From assembly GCA_029298735.1 (NCBI GenBank), contig JANSLP010000028.1:124001-188000 (forward strand): a DNA stretch of 64,000 nucleotides, read 5' to 3'. This document shows positions 1 through 11,452 of this stretch, one piece after another (the first letter of the stretch is position 1; the number at the start of each line of letters is the position of its first letter). A program made the position numbers and the translations under genes. Under the pieces are notes generated by a model that was not told the origin of the DNA, ran no database searches, and saw nothing but the letters and a program-made list of their open reading frames with translations. The DNA comes from Ophiostoma sp. CBS 140.51. Its lineage: Eukaryota > Ascomycota > Sordariomycetes > Ophiostomatales > Ophiostomataceae.

Positions 1-1993
1 CCGAGACAGTCCGTCGGCCGTCTCTCTGTTGGCGCTGATACACCGGCTGTGCCCACCTTTCCGACCTACTATTCGTTGGACCGGTCGCCCACAAACGCCT
101 CTGCTTCCTCGTCTTCTACGCCGCTTTCCAGTCAGAACAACGACCACAAGAGCGACGCTCTCCCGCCGCCGAGCATCCTTTCCGCGACGAGCAGTGACGA
201 CGCATCCCAGTCGACACATCTCCCCGGTAACGCTTCGGACCAGCCCAAGCGCAAGCTCTCCCAGTCCTACGCCAAGCCGTACGATCAAGCAGACCCTACT
301 CTTCCTCTCCCCATCCGCCTACCGCGAACCGATAATAAGATGCATCAAACGTCGTCGCGCCTTCTGCGCATGACCGACGACGATCGGCCGTTCACAAAGG
401 TAAGCTGCATTCCAGTCACAACATTACCTAATCGGGAAACAAAGCCCGCATTTCTCTTATTTTTGACTTTAGACTTGAAATTTTGACGTTTATGTCTTAC
501 CTTGGTCACTAACATACTTCACTCACTAGGACTTCAAGGACCTGTTTGCGACACTGATTGTTAGTCTTCTGCCGTTGTCTGCACACCGCGTCCGCCTTAC
601 CAAGGTGGAGCACACATTCCTGTCTGAAGATGCCATCAACAACCTGGGCTCGCTCAAGTTCTCACAGTCCAATCGGATGCCGGACCCTAAGGACCCTTCG
701 CGCATCGTGACCACGACTACGACGACTACCTTCTCTATGGCCAAGGACATGGCCCGCTCAATATGCCAACGCTTCCTTGAGGCTCGCTTTATCGAGTCCG
801 CCGACGGCAAATACCAGCAAGTCTACACCATGAAGGGCTCCGTCTGGCAATTGACACCAAAGGGCATCTCCATCCTCGACCGTTTCTGCTCCCGCAATGG
901 TATCCAGCAGAAGCAGGTCGGTGAACTGATCGGCCACTCCACATCCCAGCTGGTGATCCTCGAGCGTGACAGTCAAACAGACAAGCTGGTTTGCGACCGC
1001 GGCACAATTGAAGTGATCTTCCGGCGGTTCATTGGTGTGAACGGCCTCAACGTCAAGCAAAGCGTCAACGCCGCCGATGCCGACTCGCTTAGCGACTACC
1101 GTGACGGTATGACCGGTGTCAAGGTAGCGAGCGAGCGGAAAGTTTCGGGCAAGACGTACAAGGACACCTTCACCGGCAAGGCCGCTGTTGATTGGCTTAT
1201 GGACTGCTGCACAACCGTCGACCGTCGCGAGGCTAGTGAAATCGCGTCGTTGTTTGCTGAGTACGGTCTTATCGAGGCCATCCAGCACGATCGCGTTTTC
1301 CAGAGCCAAGTCCCCAGTTCGCACCTGTTCCAGCCCACAAAAAACGCCATCTTCCAGTTGACGGCCAAGGGCAGAGATCTTTTCAACGGCACATCGTCAC
1401 GTGGCCGTTCCTCGGAGAGCGACGGCGGCACCGCCTTGCGCCCTGGCATTGCTCGCGACTCCAATACCCAGCGCCTGGACAAGATCCTCAACGACGCCGC
1501 CTTGCGCCTGCTTTTCCGCGAAAACCTGCGCGAGACCCACTGCGAAGAGAACCTTTCCTTCTACCTCGACGTCGACGACTTTGTCCGCAACTGCCGCCAG
1601 TCGATCCGTCTCGCGCAAAAGAACCCCGGCACGACGACCATGGATGGCATCAAGGAGATCATGGCTCAGGCATATGGCATCTACAACGCATTCCTTGCCC
1701 CCGGTTCGCCCTGCGAGCTCAACATTGATCACCAGTTGCGCAACAACCTGGCCACCCGCATGACCAAGGCTGTTGGCCAGGACGGCGCCATGATCGACAC
1801 CCTGCACGAGGTTACGACGCTCTTCGAGGATGCCCAGAATGCCGTGTTTAAGTTGATGGCAAGCGACTCGGTGCCCAAGTTCCTGCGCCACCCCAAGTAC
1901 GAGCACACGCTTCGCAACTACGACTTTGACGCCATTGTCGTTGGTGCCAACCGCGTGCCCGAGCGGAGCCAGAGCCGGTCGAACCGCAAGTAA
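1..1993 (+). CDS. flbA: Regulator of G-protein signalling (DEP-DEP-RGS), FlbA/Sst2 family, 5' end outside window
   Basis: This protein speeds GTP hydrolysis by a heterotrimeric G-alpha subunit and so damps G-protein signalling; in filamentous fungi the family controls growth versus conidiation. The frame is open from base 1, so the true start lies upstream. Exons are <1-399 and 530-1993. The intron has a GTAAGC donor, CTAAC near 509 and a TAG acceptor, and the join keeps frame (TK then DFKDLF). About 620 residues are visible. A Ser/Pro-rich lead is followed by a fungal DEP-like region (about 535-1030). A DEP domain follows at about 1105-1330 (KTYKDTFTGKAAVDWLMD). A complete RGS box lies at about 1470-1920 (LRLLFRENLRETHCEENLSF to FLRHPKYE). 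The end is a short basic tail. Family assignment is firm; the ortholog name depends on the genus. Confidence 0.93.
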
Positions 1994-3032
1994 TGTCTTT
2001 TTTCGATGCTCATCGTCTCCTTTCTTCACGTCCGTCTTACGATCTCCAGCAGATAGCGATCATGTCTTCGTCATCTCTTTCTTCCAACCAAAAATTATAC
2101 CCTCGGCCGTTCTTCGTTTCCATTTTCGGTGCTGTTTCTAACGAGCAGCTCTCGCTTCGTTATTTCTGGCCGACAATTTTCTTTTTTTTTCTCTTTTCTC
2201 TTATTTTCTTCGTCATTTTTCATCTCGTTTTGCATATACATGGTTGCCTTTTTTCGTTTTCGTTGGTTTTTTCCCGCATAGACGTTTTTTTGTGTTTTGT
2301 TTTGTGTGTTTTTGTTTCCTTGTCACCTTTTCTCTTTCTTTTTTACCCTACCCTACTTGGTGGGTTGGTTTCATCTCTTTTGTCTTTTTACTCATCATCT
2401 GATTTTCTTCAATCATAATCACCTCTGCGGCGTTACATAGGATATCCATTGCATAGAAAGGGAGGTAGGGGGGCGGTGTCATTGGGAAAGGGGAAGTGGA
2501 TGTTTTGTTGTTGTGGAGAGGGTGTGTGTGTGCAGCGGGGGTGACACAAGAAAGGGGATGCAGGAGGGGGAAAAGGATCTAGACAAAAATAACCAAAGCA
2601 TTCTGGCTTTTCCTACTTTTCTTCGCTTTTTCTTGAAGGCATTGCTTGGCTCAGATACCCTACAATTGGAGTCCCAAGTTTTTGCTTTTGCTCGTTGGCC
2701 TTGGTCAAAGGACACATATTGACAGGGGAAGAGACGCCACAAACACACTTAATCTTAGCAAAAACCATATTCAAACCAAAAACAATATAAAATTTTAAAA
2801 ATATATCTAAAGTCCCATAATATCTGTGCTATGACAAAGTATCTCAGATACACCTGTGGCCGTGCTATGTTTTTCCTTTCCTCCTTGAAGGGGTATATTG
2901 CTGTGTCCAAATTCTAGTATGAAATCATTTTACCACGCTATGCACCCAAACTAAATAAGAAAAGACAAATAAAATGGATCGAAAGAAAGAAAGAGATAAC
3001 ATGATAAATCAAAACTGAAAGAGGCGACGTGC
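1994..3032. other. Spacer between convergent genes
   Basis: No gene is seen. 2020-2420 is strongly T/C-rich, 2500-2560 is G-rich with a short GTGTGTGTG run, and 2740-3000 is AT-rich. This fits 3' UTRs and poly(A) regions of the two flanking convergent genes. Confidence 0.6.
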
Positions 3033-5231
3033 CTAATCATTGAAATCGTCACCAGCAAGGAAACGTCTACGCTCTTGCCAGTCGTGCAGAGTCGGCTTTG
3101 TCTTCTCGCCGGAGATAATGGATCCCAATGGAGCCACAACAACACTGCCACCGTCCATCTCGGCAAAGACGGTGGGCGAGTAAGGGCCCTTGCGGTGGTC
3201 GTGGGCGTCCGAGGCCAGGATGGGCGAGTCGACATAAATGTCTTCGTAGTCGTCCTCGTTGTACTCGTAAGGGTTCAGGGCCGGGTACTCGTCGGTTCCC
3301 GCCTGGACAGGGACAGGGATAGCTTCCTCAATGGTCTTTTTGATAAACTCTTGCGTGGGGATGTTGGGCTGGGCCAGATCGGATGGTTCGACTTCAACTG
3401 TAATGGGTACAACATGCTCGAACGCTTTTGGGAGATCCTGCTTTGAGGGAAGCTCCTTCTTCGGTAGCTCTTCCTTCTTCGGGGGCGACTGCAGCTGCTG
3501 AACCTGCTCGGCCGATGCCCGCCGGTTGCCACCGATACGGAGCGGCTGCGGACACAGACTCAGATCGTGGAGAGGAAGGCCGGCAATGCTGGAGCTGGCA
3601 GCACCGACGCTGATACCGCTAAAGGCAGTCGCATCACTACCAGTGCTCTTCCGGCGGGGTTCGCTGGCGACAACCTCACGGGCGCTGAAGGTCAGAGGCG
3701 GCAGAAGCTGCTGATACAGCGAGTGTCTTTGCTCCTTTTCGGTATAGAGCTCAGGAATAAGCTTGGCGGAGTCGTTGTTAAAGTTGGTAGCGACCTTGGG
3801 TAGCTGCAGCTGCAAGCGGGTAAGCGGGCTCGCAGTCATCTTGAAGCGGTCGTACGGAATGGTCGGAGGGCTAGGATGTGACGACAGTCCTGGCGAGGAA
3901 GCCGGGGTGGAAACAGCCGTAGGAGCAGTTGAAACCGAGGAGGGTGTCGACGAGCCGGTTGCCGGGAGGGCAGAAAATGACATGGAAGGCGAGGACGACA
4001 GAGATGACAGATCGACGGGAACGTGATCGTCGGCACCGTTCATCTGCGGAAAGTATGGGTGAAGTGAGCGTTGGTGCTGCTGGTACTGTTGTTGGCTCTG
4101 GAGCTGTGTCTGGCGAGTCTGTTGCCGCTGCTGTTGTTGTTGTTGTTGTTGTTGTTGCTGCTGCTGCTGCTGCTGTTGTTGTTGTTGAGAAGACGGCGGA
4201 GGGCCGACGGACAGGGCGGCCGGGACACTCTTGCGAGTGATGGCAGTACGTGCCTGCATTGGTATCGGTGCTACCACTGGTGCAAGTACGGGTACTGGTA
4301 CACGGTGCGAGTACGAGTGTGCGTATTGGTGGTGGCGGTAGGAGTGCTGCTGCGGTTGGTGATGTTGCTGATGGTGCTGCTGTTGCAGCTGAGGCGGTAT
4401 CTGAGGAGTGGCATATTGTCTCGTAGGCGACGGCTTCCGCTCTACCAGCGCGGACTGAACTGCTGGATGATGTGCCGGGGGCCATGGCTGCTGCTTCCCT
4501 GGGTAGACGCGGTAGGGAGGCGGACGCTGTGTGTGCAGTGGCGAGCCCATGGACACGGGACGCTGTTTCACTGAAGAGGTAGCGGAAACGGGGGTAATGC
4601 GCTCGCCTTTGTTGCTGCCGTTGCTCGAGCTCCGCCCCCGCTGCTCGATGGGGCTGACGACCACAGAGGCATTCGACAGGTCGCTGTTGAGCTTCTGGAC
4701 AACGGACTCGTGGGACTTCTTGAGTGTCTTCTTGACAAATCCAGACATCAAGCGGTTGCAGCGCAGGTCGACATCTTCGCGAAGGTAGAGGCCAGTGGCT
4801 GGCGCGCCCAGCTCGGCAAGGCCCAACTCGATAGGTTGCCGGGGCTCACCCGGCTCGGTGCCACCGACGGTCCACCGATCTCGGATGTCAACGCCGAGCG
4901 GGGCACGGCAATGTGTCTGCAGACCATCAGGTAGCGGGTGGAAGGCGCAGGTGTAGGAGACGTTGCCGTTTTTGGGTTTGGCGGGGTTTCCATCGGTAGA
5001 TGTTGGTGAAGAGGCGTTCCATGGCATGACGACGGCATCGGTGAGCTGGTACCAGACGCAGTTGGCCTCGTCCGGGTCGGCATCGGGCGGTGGTGGGATC
5101 CGGTAACGGTCCGTGACGAGAGGGTTGATATCGATCATGGTCTCGTAGTTGTGCAAGAAGTCGACGATGGCTGCCCGGCTGATATTTGGCGGGAGCGGCG
5201 TGATGGAGGTCAAGGTCGTACGTTTCGACAT
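3033..5231 (-). CDS. DUF7053 domain protein with polyglutamine tract
   Basis: This is a single-exon gene of 732 residues with an ATG at 5231. The first 190 residues form a compact domain that opens SKRTTLTSITPLPPNISR and includes ETMIDINPLVTDRY and CVWYQLTD. That pattern is typical of the fungal DUF7053 family, whose biochemical role is unknown to me. The rest is low complexity: Gln/His/Pro/Ser-rich, with an uninterrupted run of 20 Gln at about residues 349-368, Ser/Thr stretches and a Lys/Glu-rich patch (PPKKEELPKKELPSK). The C-terminus is acidic and Tyr-rich (EYNEDDYEDIYVDSP) and ends LAGDDFND. No signal peptide or membrane segment is visible. It converges with the RGS gene. A regulatory or scaffold role is only inference from the disordered tail. 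Confidence 0.85.
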   Translation of the reverse strand: MSKRTTLTSITPLPPNISRAAIVDFLHNYETMIDINPLVTDRYRIPPPPDADPDEANCVWYQLTDAVVMPWNASSPTSTDGNPAKPKNGNVSYTCAFHPLPDGLQTHCRAPLGVDIRDRWTVGGTEPGEPRQPIELGLAELGAPATGLYLREDVDLRCNRLMSGFVKKTLKKSHESVVQKLNSDLSNASVVVSPIEQRGRSSSNGSNKGERITPVSATSSVKQRPVSMGSPLHTQRPPPYRVYPGKQQPWPPAHHPAVQSALVERKPSPTRQYATPQIPPQLQQQHHQQHHQPQQHSYRHHQYAHSYSHRVPVPVLAPVVAPIPMQARTAITRKSVPAALSVGPPPSSQQQQQQQQQQQQQQQQQQQQRQQTRQTQLQSQQQYQQHQRSLHPYFPQMNGADDHVPVDLSSLSSSPSMSFSALPATGSSTPSSVSTAPTAVSTPASSPGLSSHPSPPTIPYDRFKMTASPLTRLQLQLPKVATNFNNDSAKLIPELYTEKEQRHSLYQQLLPPLTFSAREVVASEPRRKSTGSDATAFSGISVGAASSSIAGLPLHDLSLCPQPLRIGGNRRASAEQVQQLQSPPKKEELPKKELPSKQDLPKAFEHVVPITVEVEPSDLAQPNIPTQEFIKKTIEEAIPVPVQAGTDEYPALNPYEYNEDDYEDIYVDSPILASDAHDHRKGPYSPTVFAEMDGGSVVVAPLGSIISGEKTKPTLHDWQERRRFLAGDDFND
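4128..4187 (-). repeat. CAA/CAG trinucleotide tract coding for Gln20
   Basis: Twenty uninterrupted Gln codons (read as CTG/TTG on the + strand) form a central CAG block flanked by CAA blocks, inside the DUF7053 gene. CAA interruption of CAG usually lowers slippage, but length variation between strains would still be likely. Confidence 0.95.
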
Positions 5232-7721
5232 TGTAGCGGGGAGATCTGTAGATGTAGGGCGATTTTATGGAAGAAAACAAGAGAAAAATGAGGCTACGAG
5301 ATGGGAGGCGAGGAGGTCAAAAGTGGAAAGTCGTACATGGCACGACCGAAGGCGAAGGCGAGGGCTGTGGTGAGATAGTAGGAAGAGAAATAAAAAAGGC
5401 GAATGAGAAGGAAGAAGTCACAGAAAGGAAGGCGACAAAAACACGAGGATGAGAGAAAAGGGAAATCTCCGAAAAGGTAAGAAAAAAAGTAGTCAGCTTG
5501 GCTGGGCTTGTGGCCCTTTTCTCTCTCTTGGCCTTGGGAGGCGATCGATGTGTGGTACACGCAAACGTCTGTTGGAAGCCATGAGTGATGATATAAAAAT
5601 AAATGTGTGTACTGTGTAAGCCGGGTAGCTGGGGGGCCGTTGATTTCTCTTCTATCTCTGTGTATGTTTGTTAGTCTGGCTGGAGGCTGGCCAGGGTCCC
5701 TGTATTCAGTCTGCAGTCCCGGAGTCTTGGCGTTCCGTTCCAGTTGTCTTTTTCCACCATTTGGGTCTGTTTGATTTCGTTTTCTCGTTTGTTCGTCTAT
5801 TCTTTCGTATTTTTGTTTCAATTTATTGCATACTCCAAGGCGACAGTGAATGCTCCTTGTCAACGCCAGTCCTTCATCCGAGTACGATACGCAGCCAGAA
5901 CAATTCGGTAGCCTGAGGAGGATGGAGACGATGTCGTTTTGGTGGATATTTCTGTCTGTTTATTTTCGATGATCATCAACTAGAGCCCCGCTGTTTGCTG
6001 TTTTGCTTGAACTGACGATTGACGAATTACGTCGTCATTGTAGGCGACAGCGAGTACACAGTAAGTGTACTTCATACAGAGTACATAGTCGGGCTGTGCG
6101 TTGGCCGAAACCCAGTAAGGCGCAGGGGCTGAAGGCCGATGGTGAGGAGCCCAAACGTGAGGCATGAAAAAAAACATTGGAGACGAATAGAATAGGAGGT
6201 CACTGAGGCCAAGACCGAAATCGAGGGGAGTGGGAGTGACAACCAAGTGCATGGAACAAGTGGGAAGGCACGGAGTACAGAAGTCACGAAAGGAAAGAAG
6301 GCGGCCGTCGAGAGAGAAAGAGAGAAAGGCGACAAACAATACCGACTAGGAAGGCGCTTGTGAGGTGTTGCCCAAAATAGCAATTCTGCATGGGGAAATG
6401 GGGCAGGACCGACTCGACCAACCAACAGGACAGCACCGAGAAAAATAAGGCAGGCGCGGGTGGAGTTGCATTGCGCGCCTGCCGTGTCTTGTCCACAGGG
6501 CCAGGAAGGCGCAGCAGCCCGACAGCAAAAGACGTCAGCCTCTTTCGTTGTCTCTCCCAACGCTCTTTCCCTCTTCTTTTACTTTTATCTTTCAGCCGGT
6601 TCGGTAGCGTTCCGAAGAGCAATGTTTTTATTAGTTACAAAAAGTAATACAGCGTATTTTAGCACGGCTCTCAACTCCTCTTAACTCACTCCGATTCCAT
6701 GGATGATGTAGAATCCGAAGCAACTCGCCAAGTACCAAGCAACTCAGCCTCAGCCACAGTGACAACCTCGCACCAGGCAACGGGTTTATGAGGTGAGAGA
6801 AGGTGAATTGAGAGAAAAAAATCAACGAAAAGAAGAGGAGAGAAATAAGACCTTTCTTTTGAAAGCAAAACTTGAAAGAAGCGACAAAAAAATCAAAGAA
6901 AATCATACAAAATTGAAGCGACGGGTTTACGAACGCCACGACCAGCTCTAGCCACCAACAGACCCTTGCCACATCGTATTGCTTTTCAACTCATTTTACT
7001 AACAAAGACAGCGGGAATGGTTGTGTAAAAATGCAGTTAGAATACGGATCGCCCCTCGTGTTTTTCACGACAATAATTTGACGTGAATACGACTGCCAAG
7101 ACGCTGTCGCCGGGGCTCCTGTCCAGCCCAAGTAAACCCCCACACGGAGAGGGTACGTACGGAGTCGGAAGTGATTACGGAATATGGAGAACGGAAACGG
7201 ACAATACTCGGTGGAACTAAATGGGTGTACACCCGTAATATATTGAGCCCTATCGAAATTGCAGGTGTGCGGGCTGCAATGATGGGAGTGTACAAAGTAT
7301 ATCGCGGGCATTGTAGCACGTGTTGGTCTCATACTTACTTTCACCACCGATGCACCATAAAAGTGATTTAATGGTCATGCGTTTCCTGGGAGGACATTCT
7401 CTCTCGTCATAGCCGCTTTTTCATACGCGTCTTCAGAAACGATCATTGGTGCTGTTTATTTTTTAATATGGTATCATCGCCACCGTCTCGACTGAACTAG
7501 CCCGATGGCAGTCATATGAAAGCAACAAGTGTTTACAATGAGACAGTATATGTGATATAAAAACATATGATAATAAAAGTAAATCGACAAAAATCAAGCC
7601 AAAACCTGAAGAAAAGCAAACCGCCGTGAGACTCCATCCCTTTTTGTCAAAACGATACGTACGAAATCAAATCATGCGTTTAAAAATTCAGTAACCCATC
7701 AAAGGCCCTCCTTCCTCCGAC
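5232..7721. other. 2.5-kb spacer, promoter side of the DUF7053 gene
   Basis: Both neighbours lie on the minus strand. The first 250 bases after 5232 are GA-rich on the + strand (CT-rich in the sense of the DUF7053 gene), as is usual for fungal 5' regions. The rest is mixed, with AT-rich parts at 6620-6930 and 7440-7700. Open frames here are short and show no domain. I see no RNA gene. Confidence 0.5.
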
Positions 7722-9045
7722 CTAGATCAACGTCGCTCCCGAGTCCCGCTTCCAGCCCTTTTGCCGCATGTTATGCCCAATGGCCTTCCAGATGTTCTCG
7801 GCCACCTCGCGATCGCGCCAGCGATTGACATCAGCGCCAGGCAGGCTCGGGTCAGTGTACTTGTCAATGTTGAGGTTCAAAACGCGGTGGCCCCAGTCAC
7901 GAACACCTTGGGGCACAGGCTCGCCGCGCCAGCCAACATAGACACCCTGGACATGCTTGAACAGCTCGGCGGGAGTGTTCCACTTGTAGCTCTTGAACTG
8001 CCAGGCCTGGCCCGTCGTAAAGACGGCGACAACGCGGTTCCAGTACTCGGGCTTAAAGTGCTCGGGTCCCTCGACTAGAATGAACCGGATAGGGCGCTGC
8101 GGGTCAATGTCCTTAACAGTGCGGGTAATGTGCAGCATGGTAGCGGTTGAGCTGTTGTCGGCGGGTGTATAGCGGCCCGACTCCAAGAAGGACTTGATGT
8201 TGGACATGCGCAGCAGACTCGAGGCCGAAGGCGACAGCAGGATAATGGGATCCGGGCGGCGGTTGGGACCGCCCTTTTGGTTGAGCGGCAGGGCTGCACC
8301 AGGCAGCTTCTTGGCCGGGTCGAGGGCGCCTGCCGGTGCAGAGCCGCCCTGCTTCCGCGACATGAATGGCACCGCCAGCTTTCTCACATGCGAGAAGTCC
8401 TAAACTGTTAGCGAGCGAATTATTGTTAAGAGTCGGGGGATGTGGACTTACCGTCGGCTTAATACCGCGCAGGACGGTGTTGTGGTCGCCTGTGCGCCGC
8501 TCGCCGCTATAGATTTCTGCCAACCGCGGATCAATGAGCGCACCACGGCCAGCCCGTGACACCTGGGCAGCCGCGCCGGCATCGGTTCGCGCACCAGCGG
8601 CCGCGCCAGCAGCGTCTGCAACGCCCGCACCGCCCACGGCCTTGATGTACTCGCTCTCCTCGCTCGCACCCTCGAGCCACGTAATCAGATCCAGACGCTC
8701 AACGAAAGCAAACTTGTGCACGGTCGCCGTCGAGCCGACACTCGCGAGCTCCTCGTTGAGGCGCGTGGCCGCTGCATTGTACTCGTGGATGGCGACTTCG
8801 CGGTTAAGCCAGGCAAAGTAGATGGAGCGCAGGTCGACGGCCGCATCATTAGACACAAAGCGCGTCGGTGCGTCAATGGGCACGGCCGTGCGGTCACTGG
8901 CGGCACTGGCAAACTGCAGGAAGCGGGCCTGGGGCAAAGGCGTCTCGGGCGCGTCGGCGACATCGGTGGCCGTGGGCACGACTGAGCTGCCGGCGGCGAT
9001 CGCCTGCCGCAGGAAAAGTAACGGGTCGATATCGACAGTCGTCAT
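7722..9045 (-). CDS. CDC73: Cdc73, RNA polymerase II Paf1-complex subunit (parafibromin homolog)
   Basis: Cdc73 is a subunit of the nuclear Paf1 complex, which travels with RNA polymerase II and supports elongation and histone marks. Exons are 9045-8452 and 8399-7722, joined by a 52-base intron with a GTAAG donor. The join reads ..IKPT then DFSHVRKL, giving 423 residues, normal for fungal orthologs. The N-terminal half starts MTTVDIDPLLFLR and has an Ala/Gly-rich linker. The C-terminal Ras-like Cdc73 domain runs from about residue 247 (PDPIILLSPSASSLL) to the end, with the family hallmark YWNRVVAVFTTGQAWQFKSY. The ATG at 9045 is the only Met at this end of the frame; the upstream open frame (to 9390) has poor protein character and was not used. 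Confidence 0.95.
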
Positions 9046-9934
9046 TGTGAGGGAGAAGAAAGGAAATGATGGAAGAGAGGCTCGGGAGGGGAGAGAAGCC
9101 AATGGATGCGACCTTGTCGCGTCGTCGAGAAAAGGAGGAAAAGGTGGCCCGCAGGCCGGTTGTTCGCTAGCGAAGGCGCAAGATCGGTTTGAGAATCGAT
9201 GTAATGCTGGTTGACAGTCGCGAAGGCCAAGGTGTCGTCGCAGGTAAAGGTCGTGGCGATGCAGCTCGTCGAGTTGGTGATGCTGCCCGCCAGGCAAAAC
9301 TGTCGTTTGCAGGGAGGTCGAGAAAATAGCGTGGCTGTTATCGATAAGGAGATCCACTTTTTCTACCGTGCTGTTTTCGTGTCCGTACAAATAACAACGT
9401 CTTCAGTAACAAAGACGCCCATTAATTGTCGCATTGTCGGCGATTGCATTTTTTGTTCAGTTTGTTTTTTTGAATAGAATATCTTTTGTTTTGCAATGAC
9501 TTTTTTGCTGTAAATAACCAACTCTGGACAATAGTTGTGGTTGCATAGTATACTTTGGATTTAAATGTAATTTATTTTGATCGTAGTTTAAAAGTAATGA
9601 AAAGACAGAATAATAAAGAAAATAAGTTAATTACATGGCTGCTTGTATTATATCCAGTAAATCTACAACTACGGCACGAAAGAAGCCTCATAAAAAATAG
9701 TTATAGAAGATACTCATATATATTCATTTGCTGTCTGCTGTCTAGAAATGCACAAAAACGCACAGCCCAACGCCGAGTCCCAAACTTTTTTGATAAAAAA
9801 ATCATGACGTCTCATTATGTACCTTTGGGGATGGTAGAGCCAAACAAAAAGAGAAGCAGACCAGAGACCCAAAATCATTCCGAACCCAAGCCTAACCAGA
9901 TGGTCGTCCCTAAATCACCTCTCGTCACGTCACA
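9046..9934. other. Spacer between ENP1 3' end and CDC73 promoter
   Basis: 9046-9400 is the CDC73 upstream region. 9430-9760 is clearly AT-rich with many TAAT/TTTT steps, as expected around the ENP1 3' end. No gene is seen. Confidence 0.5.
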
Positions 9935-11452
9935 TTATGCGTCAATCAGCATCGTGTCGTCACCGTCAAAGTCGGCACCCTGCTCGGGCATGGGAATGCC
10001 ACGACCACGGCCGGCCAACAGCTCACGACGGACTTCGGGGCCAATGGCAGCGTGGCCGTGTGTCAGGAGCAGGTCCAACAGTGCCTCGCGCTGGTCTTCC
10101 GTAATGGAGTCGTGGTAGCGCTGGGCAAACAGCAGGAAGCTCTGATGCCAGACAACGGGCGGCATGGACGAGGCGCGCGCGCGCAAGAAGTGGATGACGA
10201 GGGCGTCGATAACCTGGTAGGGCAGTGCGTAGCGCTTGTCGAGCAAAGCCTTGATGAAGACGCTGATGGCGGACTGGCCCTCAGAGTCGGGCGAGATCTC
10301 GGCAGCAATGTCACACAAACCCTTGAGGGCGGCACTGGAGTGCAGCACAGGGATGGACGTGCGCACGAGGGCGGCGCTGATGATCTGGGCCTCGCGCAGG
10401 GTGGTTGTGCCCGAAAGCACAAGGGGAAACAAGAAGCCCTTGAAGAAGGCGGCCGGGCGGAAAAGTGACTTCTTGAGCGCGGCAAACAGATGCACATTGA
10501 GCTTCTTGGTCTCGCGAATGTCGTCGCGAACGCGGTCCAGGATGACCATCTCCATGAAGCGGCGGCCGACCTCGGCCTTGGCGCTAACAAAGATTTTGGT
10601 CATCTCGTAACAGGCGTTGGGCGACCACTCCTCGGGCTGGGAAATCTCGAGCAGCGTCTCCCACTGCGGGACCGTCGGAAGGATCTTGAGCGGCTTGGGC
10701 AGCTTGCCCGATGTCCAGCGCGACAGCAGGATGCCGCACTTAGTGTACACCTCGACGACCTTGGGGTTGATGTCGATCTCGCCGTCGTCCTCGCCGAACG
10801 CGCCGTGGCCCGCCGGCACAAAATCGACGTTGCCGCCGCCCAAATGGCCGGCCTCGTGCTCGGCAATCTTGGCCAGGATAATGTCGGCCAGATTGCGGCT
10901 GCCCGCCGACGGCTGTGCAGATGCGACCTCCTCGTCCTCGATATCGCGTGCTGCCTTGTCCGAAATGTGCAGGTCTAGCCCGCTGCTCAATAATGGGTCG
11001 TCGTCCTTGTGGCCCGCGACAATCTTGTCAAAGGCTGCCAGGTCGGCCGGCTCGAGATCGCCCTCGCCGTCGCCGCCGCCTGCTGCACCGCTCATTTTCT
11101 CTTCATCCTCCCACTCTTCGTCGTCGTCGCCAAAGGAAGGCTGTCCACCCTCCTCAGCATCCTCATCGTCGCCTGGAAACCGGGATCCAAAACCGAACGC
11201 ATCAGCCTTTTGTGCGCGCTGTGCTGCAGCTGTCTCCTCGTCGCCCTCCGTCTCAAGCTCGCGACCCAGCTGCAGAATCCGCTTCGAAGCCTTAGAGTCC
11301 ACGTATCCCTGGCCGTCCTCGTCGTCGCTGCCACCGTTGGCACCACTGCGTTTTGGGTTCTTTTGCTTCAAAAGCCCGCGGGCCAGCAAATCTTCGTCAA
11401 GCGGGTTGTGGCGGCGAGCCATCCGCGCCGCCGGCGACACCGCTTTCGGCAT
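9935..11452 (-). CDS. ENP1: Enp1/bystin, 40S ribosomal subunit assembly factor
   Basis: Enp1 is an essential component of pre-40S particles, needed for 20S/18S rRNA processing and export of the small subunit. This intron-free gene codes for 505 residues from an ATG at 11452. The N-terminal third is charged and mostly disordered (RRHNPLDEDLLARGLL, then acidic stretches such as GDDDEEWEDEEK). The bystin domain spans about residues 225-490. It includes YTKCGILLSRWTSGKLPKP, LKILPTVPQWETLL, WSPNACYEMTKIF, ALKKSLFRPAAFFKGFLFPL and LRARASSMPPVVWHQSFLLF. The tail (PMPEQGADFDGDDTMLIDA) is acidic. It is divergent from HGH1 with 557 bases between the start codons. Confidence 0.96.
   Translation of the reverse strand: MPKAVSPAARMARRHNPLDEDLLARGLLKQKNPKRSGANGGSDDEDGQGYVDSKASKRILQLGRELETEGDEETAAAQRAQKADAFGFGSRFPGDDEDAEEGGQPSFGDDDEEWEDEEKMSGAAGGGDGEGDLEPADLAAFDKIVAGHKDDDPLLSSGLDLHISDKAARDIEDEEVASAQPSAGSRNLADIILAKIAEHEAGHLGGGNVDFVPAGHGAFGEDDGEIDINPKVVEVYTKCGILLSRWTSGKLPKPLKILPTVPQWETLLEISQPEEWSPNACYEMTKIFVSAKAEVGRRFMEMVILDRVRDDIRETKKLNVHLFAALKKSLFRPAAFFKGFLFPLVLSGTTTLREAQIISAALVRTSIPVLHSSAALKGLCDIAAEISPDSEGQSAISVFIKALLDKRYALPYQVIDALVIHFLRARASSMPPVVWHQSFLLFAQRYHDSITEDQREALLDLLLTHGHAAIGPEVRRELLAGRGRGIPMPEQGADFDGDDTMLIDA

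Noticed and set aside
8113..9390. Single 425-codon frame as an alternative to the two-exon CDC73 model
   Set aside because: Without the 52-base intron the Ras-like Cdc73 domain is lost, and the N-terminal extension lacks family similarity.
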